A stretch of DNA of 64,000 nucleotides from Clostridia bacterium (GCA_017546145.1 JAFYXN010000004.1:62001-126000), one strand, 5' to 3'; positions 46,389 to 55,676 are shown, counted from the first letter of the stretch. Notes: a model not told the origin generated them from the letters alone. Program-made: numbers and translations.

Positions 46389-46606
46389 AACTGAGCGACG
46401 GAGCTGTTGGAAAGAGCTACTCGGTAAAAAATATAGATTTAAGCTTAAAAGTGAAACGACGTCTTGAAATTCTTGGTATGACTGGAAACGCGTCGGTGGA
46501 CGTACTCAACTCAAAAAAGTCGGGAACAAAAATTATTAAGGTTCGCGGTACACGCTTTGCTCTTGGCAAAAGCTTTGCCGAGGGAATTGAAGTTGAAGAA
46601 ATCTGA
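46385..46606 (+). CDS. feoA: FeoA family ferrous iron transport protein
   Basis: 73 residues, an SH3-like FeoA domain (LSDGAVGKSYSVKNIDL, RLEILGMTGNASVDVL, VRGTRFALGKSFAEGIEV). Cytoplasmic partner of FeoB. The ATGA overlap with the glycosyltransferase gene shows it is read as part of the long plus-strand unit; no Fur or other operator was seen in the immediate neighbourhood. Confidence 0.92.
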   Translation: MKLSDGAVGKSYSVKNIDLSLKVKRRLEILGMTGNASVDVLNSKKSGTKIIKVRGTRFALGKSFAEGIEVEEI

Positions 46607-46627
46607 CAGAAGGGCAAAGAACGGACT

Positions 46628-48667
46628 ATGAGAAATGAAATAAATGTTGCATTTACAGGCAACCCCAATTGCGGAAAAACTACTCTTTTCAATGCTTACA
46701 CAGGTGCAAACCTGAAGGTTGCAAACTGGCCGGGGGTTACTGTTGAGAAAAAGGAAGGCGCAATGCGCTATCATGACAAGCAATACCGGCTTGTGGATTT
46801 GCCGGGTACATATTCGCTGACCTCGTATACAATGGAGGAGCGTCTGGCAAGACAGTACATTTTAGATGATGAGGTTGATGTTATTATTGACGTTGCCGAC
46901 GCTTCGGCACTGGAGCGCAACCTGTATCTGACAATACAATTGATTGAGCTTGGCAAGCCTGTGGTGCTTGCGCTTAACATGATGGATATTGTCGAGGAAC
47001 GCGGTATGGAGATTGACCTTCACCGTCTTCCTGAAATGCTTGGAATACCGGTTGTTCCGGTATGTGCCCGCAGACGCACAGGGCTTAATGTTCTTATGCA
47101 CGCGGTAGAGCATCATGAGGTAAAGGTGGCTGACCGAATTGAACACCACCATACATCAGGAAGCCATGAGCATGACCATCACGGCGAGTATGCAATGGTT
47201 TACAGCGATGAGCTTGAGGACAAGATTGACAAAATCTCCGAGCTTCTTGAGATAAAATATCCACAGCTTGAAAACCTCAGATGGCACGCAATCAAGATGC
47301 TTGAAGCAGATGAAGAAATCTGCGGCAAGTATCCGCTTAATCTCAGCGGCATTGCAGACAGAAGCTACGAAGAAGATATAATAAACCAGAGGTATGATTT
47401 TATTGAAGAAATTGTAAGAGAGGTTCTTGTCAATAAGGATGAGAAAAGCCGGACAACCGACAAAGCAGACCAAATTCTGACCCACAGAATATGGGGACTT
47501 CCGATTTTCTTTGGAATAATGGCAGCTGTGTTCTTTCTTACATTTACCATAGGCGATTGGCTGAAGGGCTATTTTGAGCTGGCACTTGAATGGTTTTCGG
47601 GCGTGGCAACTGTGTTTTTGATCGGTGTTGACGCAGGTGAGATTTTGTCCTCGCTGATTGTTGACGGTATAATCGCAGGTGTTGGCGGTGTGCTTACGTT
47701 TTTGCCCAATATATTTATTTTGTTTATGGCGCTTGCGTTGCTGGAGGACAGCGGATATATGTCACGTGTGGCGTATGTTATGGACGGAATAATGTCTAAA
47801 ATAGGATTGTCGGGCAGAGCATTTATCCCGATGCTGTTGGGGTTTGGCTGCACAGTTCCTGCTGTAATGGCGTCAAGGGCGCTTGAAAACCGTGGTGACA
47901 GAATGCGGACAATTATGGTAACGCCTTTTATGTCGTGCAGCGCAAGACTGCCGGTGTATGTACTGCTCTCGGAGATGTTCTTTGGGGATGCGGCACTTAT
48001 TGCGGCATACTCGATGTATGTAATAGGCGTGGTTGTGGCAATTGTGGTGGCAAAGCTGCTTTCGGTATTCTCTAAAGGCGAGGAGGAAGAAAACACCCTT
48101 CTTATTGAGCTTCCCGAGTACAAGACTCCAAATGCAAGAACAATAAGAATATATGTTTGGGAAAAGATAAAGGACTACCTTACCAAGGCAGGAACAACAA
48201 TCTTTGTTGCATCAATAATATTGTGGGCGCTTTTGAACTTTGGTATGAGCGGCAAGGTTGATGATATGTCACAAAGCTTTGCGGCGGCACTGGGCAGATG
48301 GCTTGCCCCTGTAATGAGCACAGCAGGTCTTGGTTACTGGCAGGTGGTTGTGGCACTTATCTCAGGCATTGCGGCAAAAGAGGTTGTGGTGTCAAGCATG
48401 AGCGTGCTTTACGGAATAGGCAATATTGCATCTGCCGAGGGTATGGGCGCGCTTGCGACAATTCTGCAAAGCAGCGGGTTTACGGCAATAAATGCATATT
48501 CAATGATGATTTTCTGCCTGCTGTATGTGCCGTGCATTGCAACAATCGCAACAATAAGGCGCGAGACAAATTCAACAGGCTGGACACTGGGTGCAGTTGC
48601 AATTCAGCTTGGTACGGCTTGGCTTTGCTCTACTTTGTTTTATACTGTGGCAACCATCATATTTTAG
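46628..48667 (+). CDS. feoB: Ferrous iron transport protein B
   Basis: 679 residues. N-terminal GTPase: G1 GNPNCGKTTLFNAYTG (from residue 10), G3 DLPGTYSLTSYT, G4 LNMMD; a His/acidic linker (HHHTSGSHEHDHHGEY near 175-190) unusual in its histidine density; then the membrane domain with gate motifs SGRAFIPMLLGFGCTVPAVMA and MTPFMSCSARLPVY-type segment. Imports Fe(II) across the membrane. Flanked by feoA and the FeoB-associated peptide gene. Confidence 0.97.
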   Translation: MRNEINVAFTGNPNCGKTTLFNAYTGANLKVANWPGVTVEKKEGAMRYHDKQYRLVDLPGTYSLTSYTMEERLARQYILDDEVDVIIDVADASALERNLYLTIQLIELGKPVVLALNMMDIVEERGMEIDLHRLPEMLGIPVVPVCARRRTGLNVLMHAVEHHEVKVADRIEHHHTSGSHEHDHHGEYAMVYSDELEDKIDKISELLEIKYPQLENLRWHAIKMLEADEEICGKYPLNLSGIADRSYEEDIINQRYDFIEEIVREVLVNKDEKSRTTDKADQILTHRIWGLPIFFGIMAAVFFLTFTIGDWLKGYFELALEWFSGVATVFLIGVDAGEILSSLIVDGIIAGVGGVLTFLPNIFILFMALALLEDSGYMSRVAYVMDGIMSKIGLSGRAFIPMLLGFGCTVPAVMASRALENRGDRMRTIMVTPFMSCSARLPVYVLLSEMFFGDAALIAAYSMYVIGVVVAIVVAKLLSVFSKGEEEENTLLIELPEYKTPNARTIRIYVWEKIKDYLTKAGTTIFVASIILWALLNFGMSGKVDDMSQSFAAALGRWLAPVMSTAGLGYWQVVVALISGIAAKEVVVSSMSVLYGIGNIASAEGMGALATILQSSGFTAINAYSMMIFCLLYVPCIATIATIRRETNSTGWTLGAVAIQLGTAWLCSTLFYTVATIIF

Positions 48668-48677
48668 GGAGATTACA

Positions 48678-48821
48678 ATGAAATATATTTTATGGCTTAT
48701 AATAGTTTTGGCAGTAGTGGCGGTTTGCGTAAAAAAAGTCCGTGACTTTAGAAATGGCAAATATTGCAGCTGCAATTGCGATGACTGTGCTTCAAAGTGC
48801 GGCAAAGCAAAAAAACTTTAG
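48678..48821 (+). CDS. FeoB-associated Cys-rich membrane peptide
   Basis: 47 residues from ATG 48678 with GGGAGA upstream. One membrane helix (residues 3-18), a short basic stretch (VKKVRDFRNGK), and six Cys, five of them in YCSCNCDDCASKCG. This matches the FeoB-associated Cys-rich family, found after feoB in Firmicutes and thought to aid iron handling, perhaps in the way FeoC does elsewhere. Easily missed because of its length. Confidence 0.85.
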   Translation: MKYILWLIIVLAVVAVCVKKVRDFRNGKYCSCNCDDCASKCGKAKKL

Positions 48822-48885
48822 ATTCAGATTGGATAATACAGCTGTTTGAAGTGCTGTTTTAATAAATAATATAGGAGAGATTAAT

Positions 48886-49398
48886 ATGAAAAGAATTGCA
48901 AAATTTGAAACAGTAAGCCTTGAAACCTTTTCAATTGGCTGGATTGACGCATTTGGCGGAAGCTTTGGCATATATGATACCTATAACGAAATAAAGCTGC
49001 CAAGACGCGCAACATCAGGCTCGGCAGGCTATGACTTTTATGCTGTAAAGGACTTTAAGCTTGCACCGGGCGAAACTATAAAAATTCCGACAGGAGTTCG
49101 TGTCAAGATGGAAGAGGGCTGGGTTCTTAAAATTTACCCCAGAAGCGGTCTTGGCTTTAAGTACAGACTTCAGCTTGATAATACCGTCGGTATAATTGAC
49201 AGCGATTACTATTATTCTGACAACGAGGGACACATTATGATAAAAATGACAAATAATTCACTTGACGGAAAAACCGTCAGTGTTCGAAAAGGTCAGGCGT
49301 TTGCTCAGGGTGTATTTCTTGAGTACGGAATTACCGTTGATGATGATGCAACTGAGGTGCGAAATGGTGGCTTTGGTAGCACAACAACGCAGGGATAA
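48886..49398 (+). CDS. dut: dUTP diphosphatase
   Basis: 170 residues with AGGAGA before ATG. The five trimeric dUTPase motifs are in order: SAGYDFYA, PRSGLGFK, NTVGIIDSDYY, KGQAFAQGVF and the C-terminal RNGGFGSTTTQG arm. Hydrolyses dUTP to dUMP, keeping uracil out of DNA and supplying thymidylate synthesis. The N-terminal 40 residues (ETFSIGWIDAFGGSFGIYDT) are longer than the minimal enzyme. Last gene of the plus-strand run before a terminator. Confidence 0.93.
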   Translation: MKRIAKFETVSLETFSIGWIDAFGGSFGIYDTYNEIKLPRRATSGSAGYDFYAVKDFKLAPGETIKIPTGVRVKMEEGWVLKIYPRSGLGFKYRLQLDNTVGIIDSDYYYSDNEGHIMIKMTNNSLDGKTVSVRKGQAFAQGVFLEYGITVDDDATEVRNGGFGSTTTQG

Positions 49399-49408
49399 TT
49401 GAATATTA

Positions 49409-49436
49409 AAAAGGGGCTGCTTAGCAGCCCCTTTAA
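49409..49436. terminator. Bidirectional terminator between dut and the hydrolase
   Basis: A near-perfect stem AAAGGGGCTGC-tta-GCAGCCCCTTT between convergent genes. On the minus strand it is followed by TTTTTAAT; the plus-strand tail is shorter. Confidence 0.85.
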
Positions 49437-49450
49437 AATGTATAAATTAA

Positions 49451-50179
49451 TTAATCTGCGTGCCTTTGCATAAATTCAACAATAGGTGAAACATCTTCAA
49501 GCCCGTGCGGATGATGCTCGCAGCCTTCTTTGCCTATTGAAATAAGCTTGCCGCCGTTTTCGGTATAGAACTTTTCAAGCATTGCTCCGTTTTCTTTATA
49601 GGGAACAACCGTATCTGCAGTTCCGTAAACAAGGATAACAGGAATGTCGTTCTCAAGCAGAATGTGCATTTTGTCAATGGGATGTTCACGATAGCAGATA
49701 AGGTCAGAAAGGGTTACTCCGGTTGCCTTGGTAAACTCCTCAAAAAGTCCGCCTTTGCCAAGACCGATGTCGGCAGGGCAGGAAAGGAGGTTAAGAACAG
49801 GCGCGTCTAAATACAGCGCGGATACATACTGCGGATAAAGTGCAGCAAATTTTGTACCGATAAGACCGCCGCAGCTCATACCAACAGGTATACATTTTTT
49901 GTAGAGGTTAAATTCTTTTATAATGAAGTCGGCAAACCGCTTTTTAAGGTGCAGGTCTTCGTCAAGACACCAGCGTGTTATGTTTTTTATGTATGCCAGA
50001 TGCCAGCCGTTATTTACCATTTCGATTTCAAGAGCGGGGAATGCGTCAAAGTATTCTGTTTTCAGCATCCATTTATCGGTTTTGTTTGCATCATTGGGGA
50101 ATATAAGAAGGGCTTCCCTGCCTTCAAATTCAAAGTCAATTCTTTTGAAGCCGTTCCAAAGGGATTCTTTAATTTCCAT
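49451..50179 (-). CDS. Alpha/beta hydrolase
   Basis: 242 residues, AAAGGAG before ATG. Nucleophile elbow GMSCGGLIG with Ser, acid Asp in LVYGTADTVVPYKEN, and a late CEHHPHGLED with the catalytic His, the usual triad order. No signal peptide. Overall resembles prolyl-oligopeptidase-like or acyl esterase members, but the substrate is unknown. It lies downstream of the transketolase pair with a hairpin between. Confidence 0.8.
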   Translation of the reverse strand: MEIKESLWNGFKRIDFEFEGREALLIFPNDANKTDKWMLKTEYFDAFPALEIEMVNNGWHLAYIKNITRWCLDEDLHLKKRFADFIIKEFNLYKKCIPVGMSCGGLIGTKFAALYPQYVSALYLDAPVLNLLSCPADIGLGKGGLFEEFTKATGVTLSDLICYREHPIDKMHILLENDIPVILVYGTADTVVPYKENGAMLEKFYTENGGKLISIGKEGCEHHPHGLEDVSPIVEFMQRHAD

Positions 50180-50209
50180 GTTTCCACTCCTTTTTGTATT
50201 AATATGTTT

Positions 50210-50234
50210 ATGAGGGGCAGAAATTGCCCCTCAT
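50210..50234 (-). terminator. Hairpin after the transketolase genes
   Basis: ATGAGGGGCA pairs perfectly with TGCCCCTCAT, immediately after the transketolase C-terminal gene. No T run follows on either strand, so it may be a weak terminator or an RNA 3'-end/processing hairpin. Confidence 0.5.
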
Positions 50235-50238
50235 AAAA

Positions 50239-51183
50239 TTATTTCTTTGCAATAGCTTCCTTTGCTTTTTCAACAATTGTCTTAGTATCAAGACCATAAA
50301 TCTCAAAAAGCTTTGCAGGAACGCCTGAACGTCCAAATTCATCACGTGTTCCGACTCTCATCATTGGAACAGGGCATTCCTCGCACAGAACCTCGGCAAC
50401 GGCAGAGCCAAGTCCGCCTATAATGTTGTGTTCCTCTGCTGTGACAATCGCTCCTGTTTCCTTTGCGGCTTTAACGATAATGTCGCGGTCTATTGGCTTT
50501 ATGGTGTGTATATTGATAACTCTTGCTGAAATTCCCTGTTCTTCAAGCACGGTTTTTGCTTCAAGAGCATAAGACACCATAAGACCTGTTGCGATAATCG
50601 TAACATCTTTGCCGTCTGCAAGCTGTACACCCTTGCCGATTTCAAACCTGTAGTCTTCGCCAAAGATAGTGGGAACTGCAAGTCTGCCAAAACGCAGGTA
50701 TACCGGACCATAGTGGTCTATAGCGGCTTTAACCGCAAGACGTGCTTCGTTGCAATCTGCAGGGTTTAAAATAACCATGTTGGGGATTGTGCGCATAAGA
50801 CCGATGTCTTCAAGGCACTGGTGTGTTGCACCGTCCTCGCCGACTGAAATTCCGGCGTGGGTTGCGCCGATTTTAACGTTAAGCTTGGGATAGCCAATAG
50901 AGTTTCTTATCTGTTCAAAGGCTCTGCCTGCCGCAAACATCGCAAACGAGCTTGCAAAAGGAATTTTACCGCAGGTTGACATACCTGCCGCAATTGTCAT
51001 CATATTGCCTTCTGCAATTCCGCAGTTGAAAAATCTTTCGGGATGTTCTTTCTTGAATGTTCCTGTTTTTGTAGCGGGAGAAAGGTCTGCATCAAGAACA
51101 ACAATTCTTTCGTCACTGCCAAATTCCGCCAAGGCTGCACCGTAAGCCTCACGTGTTGCCTTTTTTTCGCCGATTGTATACAT
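50239..51183 (-). CDS. Transketolase, C-terminal subunit
   Basis: 314 residues. Pyrimidine-binding and C-terminal transketolase domains: VVLDADLSPATKTG, FNCGIAEGNMMTIAAGMS, THAGISVGEDGATHQCLEDI, VYLRFGRLAVP, VINIHTIKPIDRD, and the AEEHNIIGGLGSAVAE end. Half-size enzymes of this kind pair with an N-terminal subunit to move two-carbon units in the pentose phosphate pathway. Its ATG overlaps the stop of the partner by one base (TAATG), which keeps the two subunits equimolar. Confidence 0.94.
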   Translation of the reverse strand: MYTIGEKKATREAYGAALAEFGSDERIVVLDADLSPATKTGTFKKEHPERFFNCGIAEGNMMTIAAGMSTCGKIPFASSFAMFAAGRAFEQIRNSIGYPKLNVKIGATHAGISVGEDGATHQCLEDIGLMRTIPNMVILNPADCNEARLAVKAAIDHYGPVYLRFGRLAVPTIFGEDYRFEIGKGVQLADGKDVTIIATGLMVSYALEAKTVLEEQGISARVINIHTIKPIDRDIIVKAAKETGAIVTAEEHNIIGGLGSAVAEVLCEECPVPMMRVGTRDEFGRSGVPAKLFEIYGLDTKTIVEKAKEAIAKK

Positions 51184-52031
51184 TAGATAGCACCTCCCAA
51201 AGATTTGATGTATTCGTCAAGCTCTGAAACTGCCTGAACATACTGCTCGTCGTTGGGGGCAGCGCCGTGCCAACTTGCCTGATTTTCCATAAATGAAACA
51301 CATTTACCCTTGGTAGTGTTTGCAATAATAATTGTGGGCTTTCCCTTAGCTGCTTTTGCTGAAGCAAGAGCAGTTTCAATTTCTTCAAAGCTGTGACCGT
51401 CAATCACCACAACATTCCACCCAAATGCCTCAAACTTTTTGTCAAAGGGTGTGGGGTTCATAACCTGAGTAATGTCACCGTCAATCTGAAGTCCGTTAAA
51501 GTCCAAAAATGCGCAAAGGTTGTCAAGCTTGTAGTGTGCGGCAAACATAGCTGCCTCCCAAATCTGACCTTCTTCGCATTCGCCGTCGCCAAGGAGCGCA
51601 AATACGCGGTAATCCTTTTTGTCATATTTGCCGGCAAGTGCCATTCCGCAGGCTGCACTAAGTCCCTGGCCAAGTGAGCCGGTTGACATATCTACTCCGT
51701 TTATTCCCTTCATATCAGGGTGTCCCTGAAGATAGCTGTCTGCTTTGCGGAAGGTTTTAATATCTTCTTTCGGTATGTATCCGCATTCAGCCAAAACAGC
51801 ATAAAGACCAGCTGATGCATGACCCTTTGACAAAACAAATCTGTCACGGTCGGGGTCTTTTGAATTGTTGGGGTTTGCATTCATTTCAACCTTGTAAAGA
51901 TAGGTCAGAATGTCTGCTGAAGACAATGCACCGCCCGGATGTCCGGACTTTGCGTTGTATACCGCTTCAAGCGCCATTTTGCGGACATTTGCAGCGGATA
52001 GCTTCAACGAATTAAGCATAGTTGGGTTCAT
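51183..52031 (-). CDS. Transketolase, N-terminal subunit
   Basis: 282 residues from ATG 52031 (GGAGGTAAC upstream); the frame runs on to 52145 without a site. Thiamine-diphosphate binding domain: YNAKSGHPGGALSSADILTYLY, LSKGHASAGLYAVLAE, MSTGSLGQGLSAACGMAL and the GDGECEEGQIWEAAMFA...FLDFNGLQIDG motif with its Mg ligands. Complements the following C-terminal subunit. Splitting is normal for this enzyme type in many Clostridia and archaea and is not a frameshift, since each half has its own start and site. Confidence 0.95.
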   Translation of the reverse strand: MNPTMLNSLKLSAANVRKMALEAVYNAKSGHPGGALSSADILTYLYKVEMNANPNNSKDPDRDRFVLSKGHASAGLYAVLAECGYIPKEDIKTFRKADSYLQGHPDMKGINGVDMSTGSLGQGLSAACGMALAGKYDKKDYRVFALLGDGECEEGQIWEAAMFAAHYKLDNLCAFLDFNGLQIDGDITQVMNPTPFDKKFEAFGWNVVVIDGHSFEEIETALASAKAAKGKPTIIIANTTKGKCVSFMENQASWHGAAPNDEQYVQAVSELDEYIKSLGGAI

Positions 52032-52074
52032 TAAAGTTACCTCCGTTGTTATATAATATAATTTTCTACTTAAA

Positions 52075-52911
52075 TCAGTGGCTTTTGAAACCGTTGCCCA
52101 GCACCTCGCGCGTGTCAGAGACAATAACAAAAGCGCTTTCGTCAATTTCTTTAATTATATTTTTAAGTTTTGTAATCTCGTATTTATTAACCACACACAA
52201 AAGAACAGCCTTTTTTTCGCCGCTGTAGAAGGACGAGCCGTGAAGAACGGTGGTTCCGCGTTCTAATTGTTTTGAAATTTCTTTTGCAAGAAGCTCCTTT
52301 TTGTCGGATATGATGTATGCCGCTTTTGCAAAGTCGCCGCCTTCCACAATAAGGTCAATTATATAAGTGCTTATATAAAGTGCAATGGCAGAGTATAAAG
52401 TGACCTCCCAGTTGCCGAAAACAAGACCTGCCAGGGTTACGATAAATGCATCAATTATAAGAACAAATCTGCCTACCGAAATAAAGGGAAAACGTTTTTT
52501 TAGTATTTGCGCTGCAATGTCTGTTCCGCCTGTGGTACAGCCTGACGAAAATACCAATCCGACGCCAAGTCCCATAAGAACTCCTCCGTAAACTGCCGAC
52601 AGTAAAAAGTCGTCTGTAATGGGGCGAAGAAATGATAAGACATCAGTAAATACCGAAAGCAAAAACATTCCTGCAAGTGAAAACAACATATACTTGCGGC
52701 TGAAATGCTTTAATCCCCAAAGGAAGATAGGTATATTAAAAATCATAATTAAAAGTCCAAGAGGGACGCCTGTAATATGATTTACAATAATCGAAAGTCC
52801 GCTTAATCCGCCGGGGGCAAGATCTCTTGGCGCTAAAAGCAGGTTCAGCGCCACTGCCATTGTCAGTGTTCCTGCAATAACGGTTAGTATGGTTTTTATC
52901 CGCAAACGCAT
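52075..52911 (-). CDS. YitT family membrane protein (DUF161/DUF2179)
   Basis: 278 residues with GGAGAATG before ATG. Five or six membrane helices (residues 8-190) with the family segments LLLAPRDLAPGGLSGLSIIVNH and LVFSSGCTTGGTDIAAQIL, then a cytoplasmic DUF2179 ligand-binding-like domain (AYIISDKKELLAKEISKQLERGTTVL, written in parts). The family is common in Firmicutes; its transported substrate is unknown. Located 44 bases upstream of the transketolase pair. Confidence 0.9.
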   Translation of the reverse strand: MRLRIKTILTVIAGTLTMAVALNLLLAPRDLAPGGLSGLSIIVNHITGVPLGLLIMIFNIPIFLWGLKHFSRKYMLFSLAGMFLLSVFTDVLSFLRPITDDFLLSAVYGGVLMGLGVGLVFSSGCTTGGTDIAAQILKKRFPFISVGRFVLIIDAFIVTLAGLVFGNWEVTLYSAIALYISTYIIDLIVEGGDFAKAAYIISDKKELLAKEISKQLERGTTVLHGSSFYSGEKKAVLLCVVNKYEITKLKNIIKEIDESAFVIVSDTREVLGNGFKSH

Positions 52912-52960
52912 TTTTACATTCTCCTTAATATAATTGATATGTAAAAACGCTGCAGGAAAT

Positions 52961-53368
52961 TTAACCGTCTATCAGATGCCGAAGGATTTCCAAAATCCTG
53001 TCACTGTCTCCTTTAAGGTACAGATACCCAATCAGCGCCTCCATGCCTGTCGCAGCCTTATAGTCAATCAGATTTGCGTTCTTTGGCGGATGCGAGTTTG
53101 TGTTTCTGCCGCGCTTGTAGACAGCGGTTTCTTCCTCAGAAAGCTTGTCCTTTACTTTTTGATAAAGGTCAGACTGTGCCTTGGCGTTTACAAGCTGTAT
53201 TGCAGACTTGTGAAGCTTTTGCACAGGAAAGTTTGCATCCTTTAAAAGATATGTACGGACAAAAAGCTCGTACACACAGTCACCGATGTATGCAAGGGTC
53301 AGCGGTGAATACTGTGATGGCGGAACCTTTTCGCCCAGCTGAAATTCTTTTGTAAATGTATCAAGCAT
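52961..53368 (-). CDS. mrnC: Mini-ribonuclease 3 (MrnC)
   Basis: 135 residues. RNase III catalytic domain without a double-stranded-RNA-binding domain: SPLTLAYIGDCVYELFVRTYL with the catalytic Asp, KRGRNTNSHPPKNANLIDYK, and ATGMEALIGYLYLKGD with the catalytic Glu. In Bacillus it matures 23S rRNA ends. The order cysE-cysS-mrnC is conserved with Bacillus; the gene begins 12 bases after cysS. Confidence 0.95.
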   Translation of the reverse strand: MLDTFTKEFQLGEKVPPSQYSPLTLAYIGDCVYELFVRTYLLKDANFPVQKLHKSAIQLVNAKAQSDLYQKVKDKLSEEETAVYKRGRNTNSHPPKNANLIDYKAATGMEALIGYLYLKGDSDRILEILRHLIDG

Positions 53369-53379
53369 AAATTCTCATC

Positions 53380-54786
53380 CTACGCCTTGGTAATTTGCTG
53401 ACCTTGGGGGGTGTCTTTTACTATTATACCCATTTCGCGAAGTTTATCGCGGATTTCATCAGATTTTGCCCAATCCTTTGCTGCACGTGCGGCAGCTCTT
53501 TCGTCAATAAGCGCTGAAACCTCGTCAGAGAGCGCATTGTCATCTTTTGCCGAAAGCAGACCCAAAACTCCCCCAAGCTCGCGGATGGTTTCAATTGTAA
53601 AGGTAATAATCTCTTTTGCAAAGCCGCTTTCTGCGGTAATCGCCTTGTTTGCCTCGGACACCATTTCAAATATTACCGAGATAGCGTCGGCTGTGTTGAG
53701 GTCATCGTCCATTGCCGCAATGTATTTTGCCTTAAGGTCTTCAATTGACTTTTTGTATGAAGCCTCTGCCGATGTAAGCTCTGTACGGCTTTGGGCGTTG
53801 TCTGCAGCAAACTTCATGTCATCAAGACAGTTGTAAATTCTGTCAAGACTTGATTTGGCAGACTCCATAAGAGTCTTGCTGAAGTTGATGGGACTTCTGT
53901 AGTGTGCTGAAAGCATAAAGAAGCGAATAACCTCATAGTCAAATTCTGCAGCGATTTCGCGAACAGTAAAGAAGTTGCCCAATGACTTGGACATCTTGCG
54001 GTTGTCTATGTTGATATAGCCGTTATGCATCCAGTAGTTCGAGAATGTCACGCCATGAGCGCACTCGCTCTGCGCAATTTCGTTTTCGTGATGCGGGAAG
54101 ATAAGGTCCTGACCGCCACTGTGAATGTCAATGGTTTTTGCAAGGAACTTGTTTGCCATGGCACTGCATTCAATATGCCAGCCCGGTCTGCCCATTCCCC
54201 AGGGACTTTCCCATGCAGGCTCGCCCGGTTTTTGCTTCTTCCACAGAGCAAAGTCCATTGGGTCGCGCTTGGCTTCGTTTATATCAATTCTTGCTCCGCT
54301 TTCAAGGTCTTCTAATGGTTGATGCGAGAGCTTTCCGTACTCGTCAAATTTCTTTGCGGCAAAATATACATCGCCGTCAACGTTGTAAGCATAGCCTTTT
54401 TCTTCAAGGGTTTTTACAATTTCGATGATAGCATCAATGTTGTCGGTTGCTCTGGGATGCCATGTTGCACGTTTAATACCAAGACCGTCAGCGTCCTTGA
54501 AGTATTCATCAATATAGCAGTCTGCAAGCTCTTTTACGGTGATTCCCATTTCGTTTGCTTTGTTTATCATCTTGTCGTCAATGTCGGTGAAGTTCTGCAC
54601 AAAGTAAACCTTGTAGCCGCTGTATTCAAGATAACGGCGAAGGGTATCAAATATAATAAACGGTCTTGCGTTTCCTATATGGAAGTAGTTGTACACGGTG
54701 GGGCCGCAGGAATACATTCTTACAACTCCCGGCTCCACGGGAACAAAATCTTCTTTTTTGCGGTTCAGGGTATTAAATATCTTCAT
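53380..54786 (-). CDS. cysS: Cysteine--tRNA ligase
   Basis: 468 residues. Class I synthetase with zinc ligands starting at [18 protein letters not shown] (HIGH-like HIGN at 36-39), [10 protein letters not shown] and [18 protein letters not shown], and the signature [12 protein letters not shown]. The C-terminal anticodon-binding part ends normally. Charges tRNA-Cys. Second gene of cysE-cysS-mrnC, starting 33 bases after cysE. Confidence 0.97.
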   Translation of the reverse strand: MKIFNTLNRKKEDFVPVEPGVVRMYSCGPTVYNYFHIGNARPFIIFDTLRRYLEYSGYKVYFVQNFTDIDDKMINKANEMGITVKELADCYIDEYFKDADGLGIKRATWHPRATDNIDAIIEIVKTLEEKGYAYNVDGDVYFAAKKFDEYGKLSHQPLEDLESGARIDINEAKRDPMDFALWKKQKPGEPAWESPWGMGRPGWHIECSAMANKFLAKTIDIHSGGQDLIFPHHENEIAQSECAHGVTFSNYWMHNGYINIDNRKMSKSLGNFFTVREIAAEFDYEVIRFFMLSAHYRSPINFSKTLMESAKSSLDRIYNCLDDMKFAADNAQSRTELTSAEASYKKSIEDLKAKYIAAMDDDLNTADAISVIFEMVSEANKAITAESGFAKEIITFTIETIRELGGVLGLLSAKDDNALSDEVSALIDERAAARAAKDWAKSDEIRDKLREMGIIVKDTPQGQQITKA

Positions 54787-54819
54787 ATTGTTATTTCCTT
54801 TCTTAAATGACTGATATGC

Positions 54820-55473
54820 TTATTCCGGTTTCTTGTCGCCAATCTGCTTTTTTAGATTTTCCAGTTCAACGCGAAGCTTGCAAAGCTCCATGGAAACAGG
54901 GTCGGGAATGTGTATCTGGTCAAGGTCGATTTTTGCCGGAGCAATTTTGACATTGTCACGCTTTACAATGTGTGCAGGAACGCCCACGCAAGTGCTGTTG
55001 GGCGGGATTTCGTTAAGCACCACTGCGTTTGCCGCGATTTTGCTGTTGTCACCTACCGTAAAGGGACCAAGCACCTTTGCGCCGCTTCCGATTGTGACGT
55101 TGTTGCCGATGGTTGGGTGACGCTTGCCCTTGTCCTTGCCGGTACCGCCAAGTGTTACTCCCTGATAAATGGTGCAGTTGTCGCCGATAACCGTGGTCTC
55201 GCCGATTACCACGCCCATGCCATGGTCGATAAACAAGCCTTTTCCAATCTGTGCTGCAGGATGAATTTCAATACCTGTCTTGCGACGGGTGCGCTTGGAA
55301 ATCCAGTCTGCAATAAAATACATTTTATGGTTATAAAACCAGTGAGCGGTGCGATAGCTTAAAATTGCCTTTACACCGGGGTAAAGAAACAACACCTGCA
55401 TTTTGCTTTTTGCTGCAGGGTCGCGGTCAAATACCAGCTTTACCTCCTCACTGATAGTTTTAAACATTTTCAT
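54820..55473 (-). CDS. cysE: Serine O-acetyltransferase
   Basis: 217 residues. N-terminal helical region (EEVKLVFDRDPAAKSK, PGVKAILSYRTAHWFYN) then a left-handed beta-helix of hexapeptide repeats: IEIHPAAQIGKGLFIDHGMG, VVIGETTVIGDNCTIYQGVT, LGGTGKDKGKRHPTIGNN, KVLGPFTVGDNSKIAANAVV. Makes O-acetylserine for cysteine synthesis. First gene of the operon; the leader is only about 25 bases, with no room for the T-box that controls cysES in many Firmicutes. Confidence 0.96.
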   Translation of the reverse strand: MKMFKTISEEVKLVFDRDPAAKSKMQVLFLYPGVKAILSYRTAHWFYNHKMYFIADWISKRTRRKTGIEIHPAAQIGKGLFIDHGMGVVIGETTVIGDNCTIYQGVTLGGTGKDKGKRHPTIGNNVTIGSGAKVLGPFTVGDNSKIAANAVVLNEIPPNSTCVGVPAHIVKRDNVKIAPAKIDLDQIHIPDPVSMELCKLRVELENLKKQIGDKKPE

Positions 55474-55503
55474 AATAAAAACCTCTCAGTACATACTTAA
55501 TTT

Positions 55504-55532
55504 ATTATACACCAAAGTTAAATTATAGTAAA
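55504..55532 (-). promoter_or_regulatory. Sigma-A promoter of cysE-cysS-mrnC
   Basis: On the minus strand TTTACT (55532-55527) and TATAAT (55509-55504) are 17 bases apart, predicting a start near 55497 and a leader of about 25 bases. Confidence 0.65.
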
Positions 55533-55676
55533 GCCATTTCTGAAAATTTAATGCAATTTTATAATTTTTACAAGAAACATCTGAAGTTTCATTAATATTA
55601 TATGCCAAATTTCTTAAATGTGTTGAAAAACCCAAGGTGTGAAGAAATGCTTTTGGAATTAAATTTGTAAAATCTA
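55533..55676. other. AT-rich intergenic stretch between divergent promoters
   Basis: The middle of the gap of about 320 bases between cysE and the glycosyltransferase gene. It holds only AT-rich sequence between the two outward promoters; no reading frame, strong hairpin or RNA motif is seen. Confidence 0.5.

Noticed and set aside
51183..52031. Transketolase broken by a frameshift
   Set aside because: Each half has its own ATG, and the split enzyme is a known form; the TAATG junction is a normal coupled arrangement.
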